64,000 bases of DNA from contig JARLHO010000061.1 in assembly GCA_031292215.1 (NCBI GenBank), positions 20,596 to 84,595 of the forward strand, given 5' to 3'. Below are positions 44,093-54,030 of this stretch, piece after piece. The position numbers were made by a program, and so were the translations under genes. Source of the DNA: Syntrophobacteraceae bacterium. GTDB lineage: Bacteria > Desulfobacterota > Syntrophobacteria > Syntrophobacterales > Syntrophobacteraceae. The notes beneath the pieces were generated by a model that saw only the letters and a program-made list of their open reading frames with translations, did not search any database and was not told the origin of the DNA. How positions within the stretch are numbered: position 1 is the stretch's first letter; each line of letters begins with the position of its first letter.

Positions 44093-45235
44093 CTATTTAC
44101 TCATCATGAGCGCCAGGCTGTCGGCTACGAGAAACCCCTTTCGCGTAGGGCGCACCCTCCCCTCGCTTACCCTTACAAGACCGGATTTACGCCATAGCGC
44201 CAAAACCCTTTGGTCTTTGGAAAAGTGTTCCAAAAACCCGATATCCACCCCCTCCTCCGTTCTAAGACCAAGATCCAAGGTCTCCAGATCGAATTGCTCA
44301 CTGGTCAGTTCCTCAAAACCCGAAACCGGGGCTTTGCCTTCTCCCAGCAGCCGGCAGTACTCCCGAAGAGATAAAACGTTCCACCACCTCCTGGCCCGCG
44401 TTTGGGCCCCGGGTCCCGCCGCAAACGAGTGTGCAGAAGGACCCAGCCCGAGATAGGGAACATGGCGCCAGTATTTTCGATTGTGGCGGCACATATTTTC
44501 CTGGCCCAGGGAAAAGTTGGAGACTTCGTAGTGATGATACCCGTGTCTTTTCAGATAGCGCGAAGTCCAGATGAAAAATGCCGCCTCCATCTTTTCCCCG
44601 ATGGGGCGGACCCGGCCGGACTCTTTCCGCTTCCCGAGCGGAGTGGAGGGAGAAAATGTCAGCTCGTAGCACGAAATATGCTCCGGCCTAAATTCCAGCA
44701 AAAGGTCCAGGGTTTTTTTCCAGCTCGCAAGTGTCTGCGTTTCCAGGCCGTATATGAGATCGACGCTTACGTTTCCAAACCCGGCCTCCCGGCACTCCCT
44801 GAGCGCTCGTAGCGCCCGGGCCCCGTCGTGTGCCCTTCCAAGGTATTGGAGATCCGTATCATCGAGTGACTGGACGCCAAGGCTCATGCGATTTACGCCA
44901 AAACGCGCGACCGCATCGAGCTTTTCTTTGGACAGGCTCTCCGGATTGGCCTCCATGGTCATCTCCGCGTCCGGGCCAAACGAAAAGTGTTTGCGGATGG
45001 ATTCGAAAAGTAGGGCGAGTTCGCGCTCTTCGAGGACAGAAGGCGTCCCGCCGCCAAGGAATAGGGTATCGAAGACGGGGAAATCTTTTCCATACAACTT
45101 CATTTCCGCCCGGATCGCTTCCAGCCATGCCGGGACCATAGTCCGGGAAGCTACCGAGTAGAAATCGCAGTAGATGCATTTGGAGCGGCAAAAGGGTGTG
45201 TGAATATAGAGCCCGGGCAGTTCCCCGTTATTCAT
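44093..45235 (-). CDS. hemW: radical SAM heme chaperone HemW
   Basis: 380 residues with LYIHTPFCRSKCIYCDF (CxxxCxxC cluster), LFLGGGTPS, NPES and a C-terminal HemW domain (LGLGPSAHSF; WWNVLSLREYC). The older annotation is oxygen-independent coproporphyrinogen oxidase, but the Cys pattern and tail fit HemW, which inserts heme. It overlaps lepA by eight bases, so the genes are cotranscribed. Confidence 0.92.
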   Translation of the reverse strand: MNNGELPGLYIHTPFCRSKCIYCDFYSVASRTMVPAWLEAIRAEMKLYGKDFPVFDTLFLGGGTPSVLEERELALLFESIRKHFSFGPDAEMTMEANPESLSKEKLDAVARFGVNRMSLGVQSLDDTDLQYLGRAHDGARALRALRECREAGFGNVSVDLIYGLETQTLASWKKTLDLLLEFRPEHISCYELTFSPSTPLGKRKESGRVRPIGEKMEAAFFIWTSRYLKRHGYHHYEVSNFSLGQENMCRHNRKYWRHVPYLGLGPSAHSFAAGPGAQTRARRWWNVLSLREYCRLLGEGKAPVSGFEELTSEQFDLETLDLGLRTEEGVDIGFLEHFSKDQRVLALWRKSGLVRVSEGRVRPTRKGFLVADSLALMMSK

Positions 45236-47024
45236 CCCTGGTTTTAAGAACGGATACGAAAGCGCTTTGCGGGATCTCCACCTGCCCCACCATTTTCATT
45301 CTTTTCTTACCTTTTTTCTGCTTTTCGAGGAGCTTGCGTTTCCGGGAGATATCTCCGCCGTAGCACTTGGCCGTTACATCCTTTCTAAATGGTGAGATCG
45401 TCGAGCGGGAAATGACTTTTCCGCCTATGGCGCCCTGGATGGCAATCTTAAAGTTATGCCGCGGGATTTCCTCTTTGAGCCGGTCGCACACCTGGACCCC
45501 CAAATCCCTTGCCCGTTCGCGGTGAACGATTAGCGAGAGCGCGTCCACCCTTTCTCCGTTTACCAGTATATCGAGTTTTACCAGCTCGCTTTCCCGGTAC
45601 TCGGTAATCTCATAGTCAAAGGATCCGTATCCCTGTGTCACCGTTTTGAGCCTGTCGTAGAAATCGAAGACCACTTCGGCAAGCGGCATGTCAAAGGTTA
45701 CTTCCACCCGCCCGGGGGTTGGGTAGACGACCCTGGGATTACTTCCCCGCCGCTCGAGGCATAGTTTCATCACCGCCCCCATGTAGCGCTCGGGCAAAAT
45801 GATGATGGCTTTTATAAAGGGCTCCATCGCCTGTTTGATGCTGGTCGGCTCCGGGTAGTACTGCGGGTTTTCAATCGTTAACTTCGAGCCGTCTTCGAGC
45901 GTAAATTTATACTGAACGCTTGGCGCGGTCATGATGATTGCCTGGTCGAACTCGCGCTCAAGCCTTTCCTGGACGATATCGAGGTGCAAAAGCCCAAGGA
46001 ATCCGCAGCGAAACCCCTGCCCGAGGGCTACCGAGGAGTCCTTCTGGTAGACAAGGGCCGCGTCATTTAGCTTGTACTTGTCCAAGGCGTCCTGAAGGGA
46101 GGGATAGTCGTCTGAAGAAATCGGGTAGATGGAGGAAAAAACGACCGGCTTCACATCCTTAAATCCTGGCTGGGGAGTGGAAACCGGGTTGGAATCAAGG
46201 GTTATCGTATCGCCGATCCTAATGTCTGCAACGGTCTTTATTCCGGCGATAATGTATCCGACCGACCCTGCCGAGAGTTTTTTTTGAGCCACTCGGCTCA
46301 GGTGAAAAACCCCCACTTCTTCCACCTTGTGGGTCGCCCCGGTGTACATGAACCGGATGATGTCGCCGGGAACTAAACTGCCGTCGAAGATGCGGCAGCT
46401 TGCCACAGCACCCCGAAAAGGATCGTAGTGGGCATCGAAAATCAGGGCGGAAAGAGGTTTTTCCGTGTCCCCGGAAGGCGGGGGCACATGCTCTATTACG
46501 GCCTCCAAAACATCTTCGATCCCTATTCCCTCCTTTGCCGAACAAAGGATGGCGGTATCCGAATCAAGCCCCAGGTCATGATCTATCTGGTCTTTCACCC
46601 TCTCGATATCGGCCGAGGGAAGGTCGATTTTGTTTATGACCGGGATGATTGCAAGATCGTGCTCCATGGCTGCGTAGAGATTGGCAATGGTTTGGGCCTG
46701 CACCCCCTGGGCGGCGTCTATTAAAAGCAGCACCCCCTCGCAGGAAGCAAGAGCCCTGGACACTTCGTAGGAAAAATCGGCATGGCCCGGCGTATCGATA
46801 AGGTTTAGCTCGAAGAGCTCGCCCGAGCGGCTGGTGTAGGGAAGAACCATGGTCTGGCTCTTGATCGTAATGCCTCTTTCCCTTTCTATGTCCATGTTGT
46901 CCAGGATCTGGTCTCGAAACTGCCGGTCCTCCACCATGCCCGCGTGCTGAATCAGGCGGTCGGCAAGGGTGGATTTTCCATGGTCGATATGAGCGATGAT
47001 GCTGAAATTTCTGATTTGCCGCAT
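45228..47024 (-). CDS. lepA: elongation factor 4 (LepA)
   Basis: 598 residues: G1 AHIDHGKSTLADRL, G3 DTPGHADF, G4 NKIDLPSAD, and the LepA-specific C-terminal domain (YGGDISRKRKLLEKQKKGKKRMK). It is a translational GTPase thought to back-translocate ribosomes. Lies between dnaN and hemW in a minus-strand operon. Confidence 0.97.
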   Translation of the reverse strand: MRQIRNFSIIAHIDHGKSTLADRLIQHAGMVEDRQFRDQILDNMDIERERGITIKSQTMVLPYTSRSGELFELNLIDTPGHADFSYEVSRALASCEGVLLLIDAAQGVQAQTIANLYAAMEHDLAIIPVINKIDLPSADIERVKDQIDHDLGLDSDTAILCSAKEGIGIEDVLEAVIEHVPPPSGDTEKPLSALIFDAHYDPFRGAVASCRIFDGSLVPGDIIRFMYTGATHKVEEVGVFHLSRVAQKKLSAGSVGYIIAGIKTVADIRIGDTITLDSNPVSTPQPGFKDVKPVVFSSIYPISSDDYPSLQDALDKYKLNDAALVYQKDSSVALGQGFRCGFLGLLHLDIVQERLEREFDQAIIMTAPSVQYKFTLEDGSKLTIENPQYYPEPTSIKQAMEPFIKAIIILPERYMGAVMKLCLERRGSNPRVVYPTPGRVEVTFDMPLAEVVFDFYDRLKTVTQGYGSFDYEITEYRESELVKLDILVNGERVDALSLIVHRERARDLGVQVCDRLKEEIPRHNFKIAIQGAIGGKVISRSTISPFRKDVTAKCYGGDISRKRKLLEKQKKGKKRMKMVGQVEIPQSAFVSVLKTRDE

Positions 47025-47049
47025 GTAGTTTGTTCTTCCTTCATCGGTT

Positions 47050-48162
47050 TCAAACCACCATCGGCATGATAAGGCTTAAATATCCGGGGTCGTCTGGGCC
47101 AAGAAAAATTCCACCGTGATGGTCGTCCACCCACTCGAACCGGATAGTCTGGCTATCCATGGCCGCAATGCTTTCCATGACATATTTGACGTTGAATGCC
47201 ACGCTGAAATCTTCTCCGTCATATTCGACGTCGATAATATCGTTGGCATTGCCCAGTTCGGGGTTTCCGGATTGGAGCTCGATGGCGTTTTTGCTTATAT
47301 TGAATTTAACGTGTCGGTAGCTGACATCGGTTACAAGAGCCACCCGCTTTAGGGCAGGGTAGAGCAGTTCGGCCGCAACCGTAATCGAATAGGGCCTTTC
47401 GGGCGGAATGATCGCTTGATATTCCGGAAACTCGCAGTCCAGGAGCAAAGTGCTTAGAAACGTGGCTGGAGTCCGCAGCACGAGCGATTTTTCATCCATT
47501 CCAATAGACACCTCGGTTTCCTTTTCGAGAAGCCTGTGTATCTCCTGGACGGCCTTTCGCGGCACTATGATCTCTGTCCCCATCGTGAACCCGGGGAATG
47601 CATCCGCTGGGACCTCGTAGTAGGAAAGCCTATGACCGTCGGAGGAGACAAAGCGCAGGTCGTTTTCTTCCGTGGCATGCCACAAAAGCCCGGGAGTCGA
47701 AAAAGTCTCCTCTTCGCTCGGAATGGAGTAGAGGGTTTTTTGGAGCGCCCGTTTTAAGATTTCGGCGTTACAGCTCGTAAGGGGTAAATCCTGGTAGAGG
47801 TTAATGTTTGGAAAATCTTCGGCCGGAAATGTCGACAGCTCGAAGCGGGATCTTCCGGCTTTTACCAGCAGCCGGCTTCGCACTGCGTCCAACTCAAAGG
47901 ACAGGCTGTCCTGCGGGACTTCCCGCACGATCTCCAAAAGCTTTCGAGCCGATACGGTGGTTTTGCCCTCTGTTTGCACCTGTGCGGCCATTTTTGTCCA
48001 CAGGCTGAGCTCCAGGTCGGTTGCAAACAGCTCAAGGGTCCCATCCTCGGTGGCCTTTATCAGGCAATTGTTTAGGATGGGCATCGTCGTTTTCTTTTCG
48101 GTTGCGCTCTGAATCCTTTGAAGAACCTGGACGAGGTTTGCTTTTCCCACCTGGAATTTCAT
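47050..48162 (-). CDS. dnaN: DNA polymerase III beta clamp DnaN
   Basis: 370 residues in three repeated clamp domains. It begins MKFQVGKANLVQVLQRIQSA, contains FPAEDFPNINL and ends with YLSLIMPMVV, the classical C-terminal clamp motif. It is not beside dnaA or recF here; lepA follows after 25 bases. Preceded by a good promoter and GGAAGGAA. Confidence 0.97.
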   Translation of the reverse strand: MKFQVGKANLVQVLQRIQSATEKKTTMPILNNCLIKATEDGTLELFATDLELSLWTKMAAQVQTEGKTTVSARKLLEIVREVPQDSLSFELDAVRSRLLVKAGRSRFELSTFPAEDFPNINLYQDLPLTSCNAEILKRALQKTLYSIPSEEETFSTPGLLWHATEENDLRFVSSDGHRLSYYEVPADAFPGFTMGTEIIVPRKAVQEIHRLLEKETEVSIGMDEKSLVLRTPATFLSTLLLDCEFPEYQAIIPPERPYSITVAAELLYPALKRVALVTDVSYRHVKFNISKNAIELQSGNPELGNANDIIDVEYDGEDFSVAFNVKYVMESIAAMDSQTIRFEWVDDHHGGIFLGPDDPGYLSLIMPMVV

Positions 48163-48225
48163 AATCGGGACATTCCTTCCGGTGTTTTTATTATATTTGT
48201 TATTTCTCTATGTGATAAAACCATA

Positions 48226-48254
48226 ATAGTAATAAGGGCGTTATAAATTGTCAA
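48226..48254 (-). promoter_or_regulatory. dnaN promoter
   Basis: On the minus strand: TTGACA (48249-48254), 17 bases, TACTAT (48226-48231). The start codon is about 64 bases downstream. The 430-base gap 48163-48592 is AT-rich near dnaN but has no DnaA boxes, so it is not an obvious replication origin. Confidence 0.7.
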
Positions 48255-48592
48255 AAAGTTTGTTAACCGTCCGTAATAGCAGCGGATACGAGTTGACAAT
48301 CCATTGACCGGGCCCCGTAAAACCCATACCCTCACCGAGCCGGGGACCGGGTTGCATACATTTTCCCGACAATGGTTGAACACTGTCTAAACCGCAGCTG
48401 ACGAAGTTTTGAATAATAACCTGAATTTTGCGCTCCTCACTTGAAAAAAGTCCTGCTTAAACATAGAATCTTCCCTCTACTTTGTGGTGACGATTCTGGG
48501 AATCTTGCTCTCCGGAGGGCGAAAGCGGTCCGGGGGGCTTTGTGGGGCCCGAAAAAGTGGCGGGACGAGATGCCGCGCCCTAGATTCCTTTA

Positions 48593-49063
48593 ATGGAACA
48601 GTTTAAAAAAACAAGTCAAATAGTGAAAGGAATCTGGGTGGGAAGAGAATACAGGCCTAATGTCAGGGAATCCGCGGTGATTTCGAAGCTGGACCATCAG
48701 AAGGAGTCCCGCAGATATCACGCCATGAATCAGCTTCGTCATAATATAGAGGAGATGGCCGACAGGATCACGATGAAGCTGCTCGAAGAGCGTTTGATCG
48801 AGACGACCAGCAAGGGGGACTTGCAGGACCAGATCCAATTGGCCCTGCAAAAGGTGCTCGATTCGGAAGAATTCGAAATCCAGTTCCAGACGGCCAACCT
48901 TCGGACCCTTGTCCCGCGCCCCAATTTCGTCAGCTTGTTCGTTACGGCTTATATCGTGGAAAAGCTTATCGATCACAAGTGCATAGTCGATATCTTCGGG
49001 ACGGATGAAGAAATTTACGTCAGCGTTAACCGGCAGGTAAGCCGGTTCATCCAGATGGATTGA
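48593..49063 (+). CDS. hypothetical protein (156 aa)
   Basis: Mostly helical, charged soluble protein (MEQFKKTSQIVKGIWVGREY...). I do not recognise a family. Residues 40-100 are predicted amphipathic helix (NQLRHNIEEMADRITMKLLE). There is no convincing ribosome site ahead of the ATG. The gene ends 24 bases before glnS and reads in the same direction, so it may be cotranscribed. Confidence 0.6.
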   Translation: MEQFKKTSQIVKGIWVGREYRPNVRESAVISKLDHQKESRRYHAMNQLRHNIEEMADRITMKLLEERLIETTSKGDLQDQIQLALQKVLDSEEFEIQFQTANLRTLVPRPNFVSLFVTAYIVEKLIDHKCIVDIFGTDEEIYVSVNRQVSRFIQMD

Positions 49064-49087
49064 CCAACATGAACGGAGAAAAGCCAG

Positions 49088-50791
49088 ATGGAGGGCGTTG
49101 AAACCAAGGCCACGCCAAATTTTATCCGAACCATTGTAGCCGATGACGTAAAGAGCGGAAAAAACGGGGGAAAGGTCCTTACCCGGTTTCCGCCCGAGCC
49201 TAACGGCTACCTGCACATCGGCCACGCAAAATCGATATGCCTCAATTTCGGCCTGGCTGCCGAATTCGGCGGCCTTTGCAACTTCAGGTTCGATGATACC
49301 AATCCCGGAAAAGAGGAGATCGAATACGTCGATTCGATAATGAACGATGTGCGGTGGCTGGGTTTTGACTGGCAAGACAGGCTCTACCACGCATCCGATT
49401 ATTTCGACCGGCTATACGAGTGGGCAAGAGATCTCATAAAAAGCGGCAAGGCCTATGTCGATAGCCTTACCGCCGAACAGATCCGGGAATACAGGGGGAC
49501 CCTTACCCAACCGGGGAAGGAAAGCCCGTATAGAAACCGGACGGTATCCGAAAACCTGGACCTCTTTTCGCGAATGCGAGCGGGGGAGTTTTCGGATGGC
49601 CAATGCGTTCTCCGGGCCAAAATCGATATGGCCTCGCCAAACCTTAACCTGCGCGACCCGGTGATGTACCGCATCCGCCATCTGCCGCATTGGAAAACAG
49701 GCGATAAGTGGTGCATCTATCCGATGTATGACTATGCGCACGGGCAATCGGATGCGCTCGAAGGCATCACCCACTCCATCTGCACGATGGAGTACGAGGA
49801 CCACAGGGCCCTCTACGACTGGTACCTCGATAATCTCGACGTTCCAAGCAGGCCCCGGCAAATCGAGTTCGCCCGTCTAAACCTCGCCTACACCGTCATG
49901 AGCAAGCGAAAGCTCCTGCAACTGGTTCAGGAGCGCTATGTGGCGGGCTGGGACGATCCGCGCATGCCCACCCTTGCCGGTATGCGCCGGCGCGGGTATC
50001 CGCCGGAGGCGATTAGAAACTTCTGCGAGCGCATAGGCGTTGGCAAGCGCGAGAGCCTGGTCGACTACGGCCTTCTCGAATACAGCGTGCGGGAGGTCCT
50101 AAACGTAAAAGCTCACCGTGTGATGGCCGTTTTGCGGCCCCTTAAGGTGGTCATCGAAAACTATCCCGAAGACCGGGACGACCAGCTCGAGGCGATAAAT
50201 AACCCCGAAGATCCCTTGGCCGGTGTGCGAAAAGTCCCTTTTTCAAAGGTTATCTATATCGAACGCGACGATTTTATGGAAAACCCGCCCAAGCAGTTCT
50301 TTAGACTTTCTCCGGGACGGGAAGTAAGGCTTCGCTACGCCTTTTTCATAACGTGCGTCGATGTCGTAAAAAATGAAAACGGCGAGGTGACTGAGCTGCG
50401 CTGCGTCTACGACCCGGCGACCCGCGGGGGAGATTCCCCGGACGGGCGCAAGGTAAAGGCCACCCTTCACTGGGTTTCGGCCGCCCACGCGCTGGACGGG
50501 CAAGTCCGCCTCTACGACACGCTTCTAAATCGCCCCGATGCTTCCGATGAAGAGGGCGGATCGACATTTAAGGACTTCATAAATCCCGGGTCTTTAGAGG
50601 TGGTGGAAGAGGCAAAACTCGAGCCGGCTCTTGCCGGGGCCCCGGCCGGTGTAACCTATCAGTTCGAGCGGCTGGGATACTTTTGCGTGGACCCCGATTC
50701 CACGCCGGACAAACTGGTCTTTAACCGAACGGTTACTCTTCGAGACACCTGGGCCAAGGTGGCAAAAGCGCAGGGAGTAAAGCGGGAGTAA
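49088..50791 (+). CDS. glnS: glutaminyl-tRNA synthetase
   Basis: 567 residues. Class I motifs: [17 protein letters not shown] (HIGH) and VMSKRKL (KMSKS-like). [10 protein letters not shown] and the two C-terminal beta-barrel anticodon domains are typical. Charges tRNA-Gln with glutamine. Most Deltaproteobacteria use the GatCAB route, and having GlnRS instead or in addition is known for some. Length is normal. Confidence 0.96.
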   Translation: MEGVETKATPNFIRTIVADDVKSGKNGGKVLTRFPPEPNGYLHIGHAKSICLNFGLAAEFGGLCNFRFDDTNPGKEEIEYVDSIMNDVRWLGFDWQDRLYHASDYFDRLYEWARDLIKSGKAYVDSLTAEQIREYRGTLTQPGKESPYRNRTVSENLDLFSRMRAGEFSDGQCVLRAKIDMASPNLNLRDPVMYRIRHLPHWKTGDKWCIYPMYDYAHGQSDALEGITHSICTMEYEDHRALYDWYLDNLDVPSRPRQIEFARLNLAYTVMSKRKLLQLVQERYVAGWDDPRMPTLAGMRRRGYPPEAIRNFCERIGVGKRESLVDYGLLEYSVREVLNVKAHRVMAVLRPLKVVIENYPEDRDDQLEAINNPEDPLAGVRKVPFSKVIYIERDDFMENPPKQFFRLSPGREVRLRYAFFITCVDVVKNENGEVTELRCVYDPATRGGDSPDGRKVKATLHWVSAAHALDGQVRLYDTLLNRPDASDEEGGSTFKDFINPGSLEVVEEAKLEPALAGAPAGVTYQFERLGYFCVDPDSTPDKLVFNRTVTLRDTWAKVAKAQGVKRE

Positions 50792-50841
50792 TTTGGCAGC
50801 CGTTGTGAGTTTCCCCCCCGGGATGGCTTTGCTTTTTCGAA

Positions 50842-50921
50842 TCCGCCGCCCCTTCTGCGCCAAAAAAACGCGTGTTCGCTATTTTTAGTGGCAAAGGGGG
50901 GCGGCGGACGGCGCCGCCCCC
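50842..50921. repeat. overlapping GC-rich hairpins between glnS and rubredoxin
   Basis: Segment B (50894-50908) can pair with A (50842-50854, TCCGCCGCCCC type) or, in part, with C (50912-50921). The two pairings exclude each other. The region carries the CCCCTT/AAGGGG core seen in other intergenic repeats here. The rest of the 270-base gap is empty. Confidence 0.5.
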
Positions 50922-51063
50922 AGAATCCTCCTGCGCTCACCCGATAAAACTCCTTTTCTTTCCTCTACGATTGACCTGGGTCAAAGCCCGTGGCGACTAC
51001 TCGTGGTATTCATCAGACCAGAAAAAGAAATGCAAACCGCACTCTTTAAAAAATGGAGAAGAA

Positions 51064-51228
51064 ATGGAAAAATATGTGTGCGCCATCTGTGATTGGGTAT
51101 ACGACCCGGCCTTGGGGGACCCCGATAGCGGGATAGCTCCGGGAACCAGTTTTCAGGATCTGCCCGATGATTGGGTCTGCCCTCCCTGTGGCGCCCCCAA
51201 AAGTGACTTTGAAAAAGTACAGGGGTGA
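51064..51228 (+). CDS. rub: rubredoxin
   Basis: 54 residues: [17 protein letters not shown] and [16 protein letters not shown], the complete CxxC...CPxCG iron site. Electron carrier for rubrerythrin, superoxide reductase and similar enzymes. The ATG at 51064 follows GGAGAAG; any longer upstream frame is not part of the protein. Confidence 0.96.
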   Translation: MEKYVCAICDWVYDPALGDPDSGIAPGTSFQDLPDDWVCPPCGAPKSDFEKVQG

Positions 51229-51325
51229 TCTGGAAAACCCACTCTAAATCGGATCTCTTGGGAAAGCCTCTCGGGTTTTTCCGTTTTTTAAGCGGGCAAA
51301 AGGGCTTTCGGGTAAGGACGTGCGT

Positions 51326-51961
51326 ATGATCGGAAAGAAAAAGATTCCCACTGCGCCTCTGGGAGAGGTGGGGTTAACCGATGAAGATGTCTACGAAGCC
51401 ATGAAGTCCATCCCCGGCTATCTGGACATCACTCCAAGGGATTTTAAGGAGCTCTACTGCCATGCCTGGCAAAAGGCCGTGGAGCGGATTTCACAGGCCG
51501 TTTCGGCGCGGGACATAATGACCAAAGAGGTGGTCTTTGTCTTTTCCGAGACACCGCTTGAGGAGGTGGCCGACCTCATGGGGCGCCGCTCCATTTCCGG
51601 CCTTCCGGTAACCGATGACGCCGGACATGTCCTGGGGGTCATATCGGAAAAGGACTTTCTTTCCCGAATGGGCGAGGCGGGTCCCAAAAACTTTATGACC
51701 GTTATCGCCAACTGCCTGAGAGCCCAAGGGTGCATAGCTCTTCCGATTCGAGCCAAAAAAGCCGCAGACATCATGACCTCGCCCGCGATTACGGTTACTG
51801 AGACCTCCTCTTACTCCGAAGTGGCGGCTCTTATGGCGAACATGTCTGTTAACAGGACGCCGGTTACAGACGCGGGGGGCCGCCTTATCGGCATCATCAC
51901 ACGAAACGACCTCATAAGGGCTTCTTCAAGGGACGCATCATGCGAAGCGATTATTTCTTAA
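51326..51961 (+). CDS. tandem CBS-domain protein
   Basis: 211 residues with an N-terminal helical part (DEDVYEAMKSIPGYLDITPRDFKEL) and two CBS motifs (SARDIMTKEVVFV...GVISEKDFLSRMG; KAADIMTSPAITV...GIITRNDLIRAS). CBS pairs sense adenine nucleotides. Its last 22 bases overlap an HPP-family membrane gene. In some species HPP and CBS form one protein, so this pair probably acts as one regulated unit. AAGGA precedes the ATG. Confidence 0.88.
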   Translation: MIGKKKIPTAPLGEVGLTDEDVYEAMKSIPGYLDITPRDFKELYCHAWQKAVERISQAVSARDIMTKEVVFVFSETPLEEVADLMGRRSISGLPVTDDAGHVLGVISEKDFLSRMGEAGPKNFMTVIANCLRAQGCIALPIRAKKAADIMTSPAITVTETSSYSEVAALMANMSVNRTPVTDAGGRLIGIITRNDLIRASSRDASCEAIIS

Positions 51962-52482
51962 AAATGAAAGGAATCACCAAGAGCCCTCCACGGGTAAATC
52001 TCGCCGAGATCCTCTGGTCATGGGTGGGAAGCTTTCTAGGAATTGGCGCCGTGGGGTTTCTCGACTCCCGCTGTTTAACGGGAACCGGACTCGTTCTTAT
52101 CATCGGCTCATTTGGAGCATCGGCGGTTCTTATCTTCGGGGCCATAAGGAGCCCGCTCGCCCAGCCGAGAAATCTTCTCGGCGGCCATGTCCTTTCGGCG
52201 CTGGTCGGTGTTTTGGCCTACAAAACTTTGCCGACAAACCTCTGGGTCGCATCGGCTCTTGCGGTTTCGACCGCCATAGCCCTCATGCACGCAACCAAAA
52301 CGCTCCACCCTCCGGGAGGCGCCACGGCTCTTATCGCAGTAATCGGGGGAGCAAAGATCCACAACCTGGGCTACATGTACGCCCTCATTCCCGTGGGGGC
52401 CGGGGCCGCGATCATGCTGACCGTGGCGTTGCTGGTAAACAATATCGCCGAAACCAGGAGGTATCCCGAGTTCTGGCTTTGA
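51940..52482 (+). CDS. HPP-family integral membrane protein
   Basis: 180 residues with four membrane helices and the HPP signature KTLHPPGGATALIAVIGG. Some members, such as cyanobacterial NrtP-like and plant HPP proteins, take part in nitrite transport, but function here is unproven. It overlaps the upstream CBS gene by 22 bases, indicating coupled translation. Confidence 0.85.
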   Translation: MRSDYFLKMKGITKSPPRVNLAEILWSWVGSFLGIGAVGFLDSRCLTGTGLVLIIGSFGASAVLIFGAIRSPLAQPRNLLGGHVLSALVGVLAYKTLPTNLWVASALAVSTAIALMHATKTLHPPGGATALIAVIGGAKIHNLGYMYALIPVGAGAAIMLTVALLVNNIAETRRYPEFWL

Positions 52483-52576
52483 TTGCAACCGGCATGAACG
52501 GCGTTTCAGGATCTTTTTGCCTACATCCGGAAATGGGCGAAAATTTAGTTCTTACATTCCATGAAAAGGAGCTCGG

Positions 52577-52927
52577 ATGTCTTGCAAAGTCGTTTTTCAT
52601 CTGGATTGGAACGATCGGGATCGAATGAACATGGCGCTAAATAACATCTTCAACCTGCTAAAAGATCCGTTTGGCCAAAATTGCGTGGTCCGTGTTCTGG
52701 CCAATGGACAGGCAGTCAAACTGTTCGAAAAGAGTTCGACCCCATCCTTGGCGGAAAAGATTTCGGAGCTAAGGGGAAAAGGCGTTGGCTTCCTTCTGTG
52801 CAATAACTCCTTGACCGGCCTGGGTATCGGGCAGGGCGACCTTGTCGAAGGCTGCGAGGTGGTCCCCGCCGGGATAGTGGAACTGATTCGCCTGCAACAG
52901 CAAGGCTTTGCTTATGTCAAACCGTGA
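52577..52927 (+). CDS. DsrE/DsrF-like protein
   Basis: 116 residues, alpha/beta fold: KVVFHLDWNDRDRMNMALNNIFNLL..., VVRVLANGQAVKLF, GVGFLLCNNSLTGLGI and VPAGIVELIRLQQQGFAYVKP, the pattern of DsrE-like proteins that may handle sulfur. A Cys in FLLCNNSL takes the place of the known sulfur acceptor. RBS AAAGGAG. Followed by an MBL-fold gene with a gap of about 70 bases. Confidence 0.8.
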   Translation: MSCKVVFHLDWNDRDRMNMALNNIFNLLKDPFGQNCVVRVLANGQAVKLFEKSSTPSLAEKISELRGKGVGFLLCNNSLTGLGIGQGDLVEGCEVVPAGIVELIRLQQQGFAYVKP

Positions 52928-52998
52928 CAACCCGGTTTTTCCATTCACGACTCACAAACGCGCTATCTTCCATTCACTGCCTTAACAGGAGTATCTCC

Positions 52999-53979
52999 AT
53001 GGTTGAAGAGGTTCTGGCCAACCTGTACCGGATAGAGATCCCGCTTCCGGGAAGCCCTTTGGGCCGGGTGAATTCTTACGTGGTAAAAGACGCGAAAAGA
53101 AATCTCATTATCGATACGGGACTGAATCGAAAGGAATGCCTCGAAGCCATGCTGGCGGGGTTGGACGAAATAGGGGTGGAGCTCAAAAGATCCGACTTCT
53201 ACATCACCCACCTCCATGCGGACCACTTTGCCCTCGCCCGGTTTTTAAGCGACGATAACACAAAAGTGTACATGAACGAGCCCGATAAGACGTACATCGA
53301 AAACTGGACGAGCTGGGAGCCGGTCGAAAAGTTTTATCGACTAAACGGTTTTCCGAGCGACGAGGTCGATGCGGCGATCAGAAACCATCCCGGCGAAAAG
53401 TACGGATCGGACCGGATTCCCGTGATGAGCGCTGTTAAAGACGGGGATATCATCAGTTGCGGGGGCTTTGACTTTACCGCCGTTGCCACTCCCGGACATA
53501 CGCCAGGCCATATGTGTCTGTACGAACCCGCGAAAAAGTTTCTCCTATCCGGAGACCACATACTAATCGACATAACGCCCAACATCGGCTGCTGGATGGA
53601 TGGGATCGATCCGCTAAGGCTCTACCTGGAGAGCCTGGAAAAAGTCTACGCCATGCAGGTGGAACTCGTGCTGCCCGGACACCGGCGGCTGGTAACCGAT
53701 TGCAAAGGCAGAATTACAGAGCTTAGGCGCCACCACCTCGAAAGGCTTGCGGAAGTGCTCGCGATTCTTGAGTCCGGCCCCCAAACCGGCTATCAAACCG
53801 CCTCCCGGATGAGCTGGGATATCGATTGCAGTTCCTGGGCCGATTTTCCGGTTCCACAAAAATGGTTCGCCACCTCGGAGGCTATCGCCCATTTGAGGTA
53901 TCTGGAAGAGGAGGGAAAAATCGTTCGAAGCGAACACAACGGGTGCAGGTTCTATTCGAGGGCGCCAAAGCCGGTTTGA
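52999..53979 (+). CDS. metallo-beta-lactamase-fold hydrolase
   Basis: 326 residues. THLHADH near residue 75, TPGHTPGHMCL, SGDHIL and PGHRRLV are the zinc ligand motifs of the MBL superfamily. A C-terminal helical domain of about 70 residues (LAEVLAILESGPQTGYQTASRM...) is like the winged-helix extension of LACTB2-type hydrolases. The start at 52999 follows ACAGGAG. Substrate unknown. Confidence 0.88.
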   Translation: MVEEVLANLYRIEIPLPGSPLGRVNSYVVKDAKRNLIIDTGLNRKECLEAMLAGLDEIGVELKRSDFYITHLHADHFALARFLSDDNTKVYMNEPDKTYIENWTSWEPVEKFYRLNGFPSDEVDAAIRNHPGEKYGSDRIPVMSAVKDGDIISCGGFDFTAVATPGHTPGHMCLYEPAKKFLLSGDHILIDITPNIGCWMDGIDPLRLYLESLEKVYAMQVELVLPGHRRLVTDCKGRITELRRHHLERLAEVLAILESGPQTGYQTASRMSWDIDCSSWADFPVPQKWFATSEAIAHLRYLEEEGKIVRSEHNGCRFYSRAPKPV

Positions 53980-54030
53980 GCCGGTGTGCGAATGTGCGCC
54001 CGATGGTGGCCTTCTCCCCCCTTGCAAAAT

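Noticed and set aside
48163..48592. Replication origin beside dnaN
   Set aside because: AT-rich, but no DnaA boxes (TTATCCACA-like clusters), and dnaA is not present; a good dnaN promoter explains the AT content.
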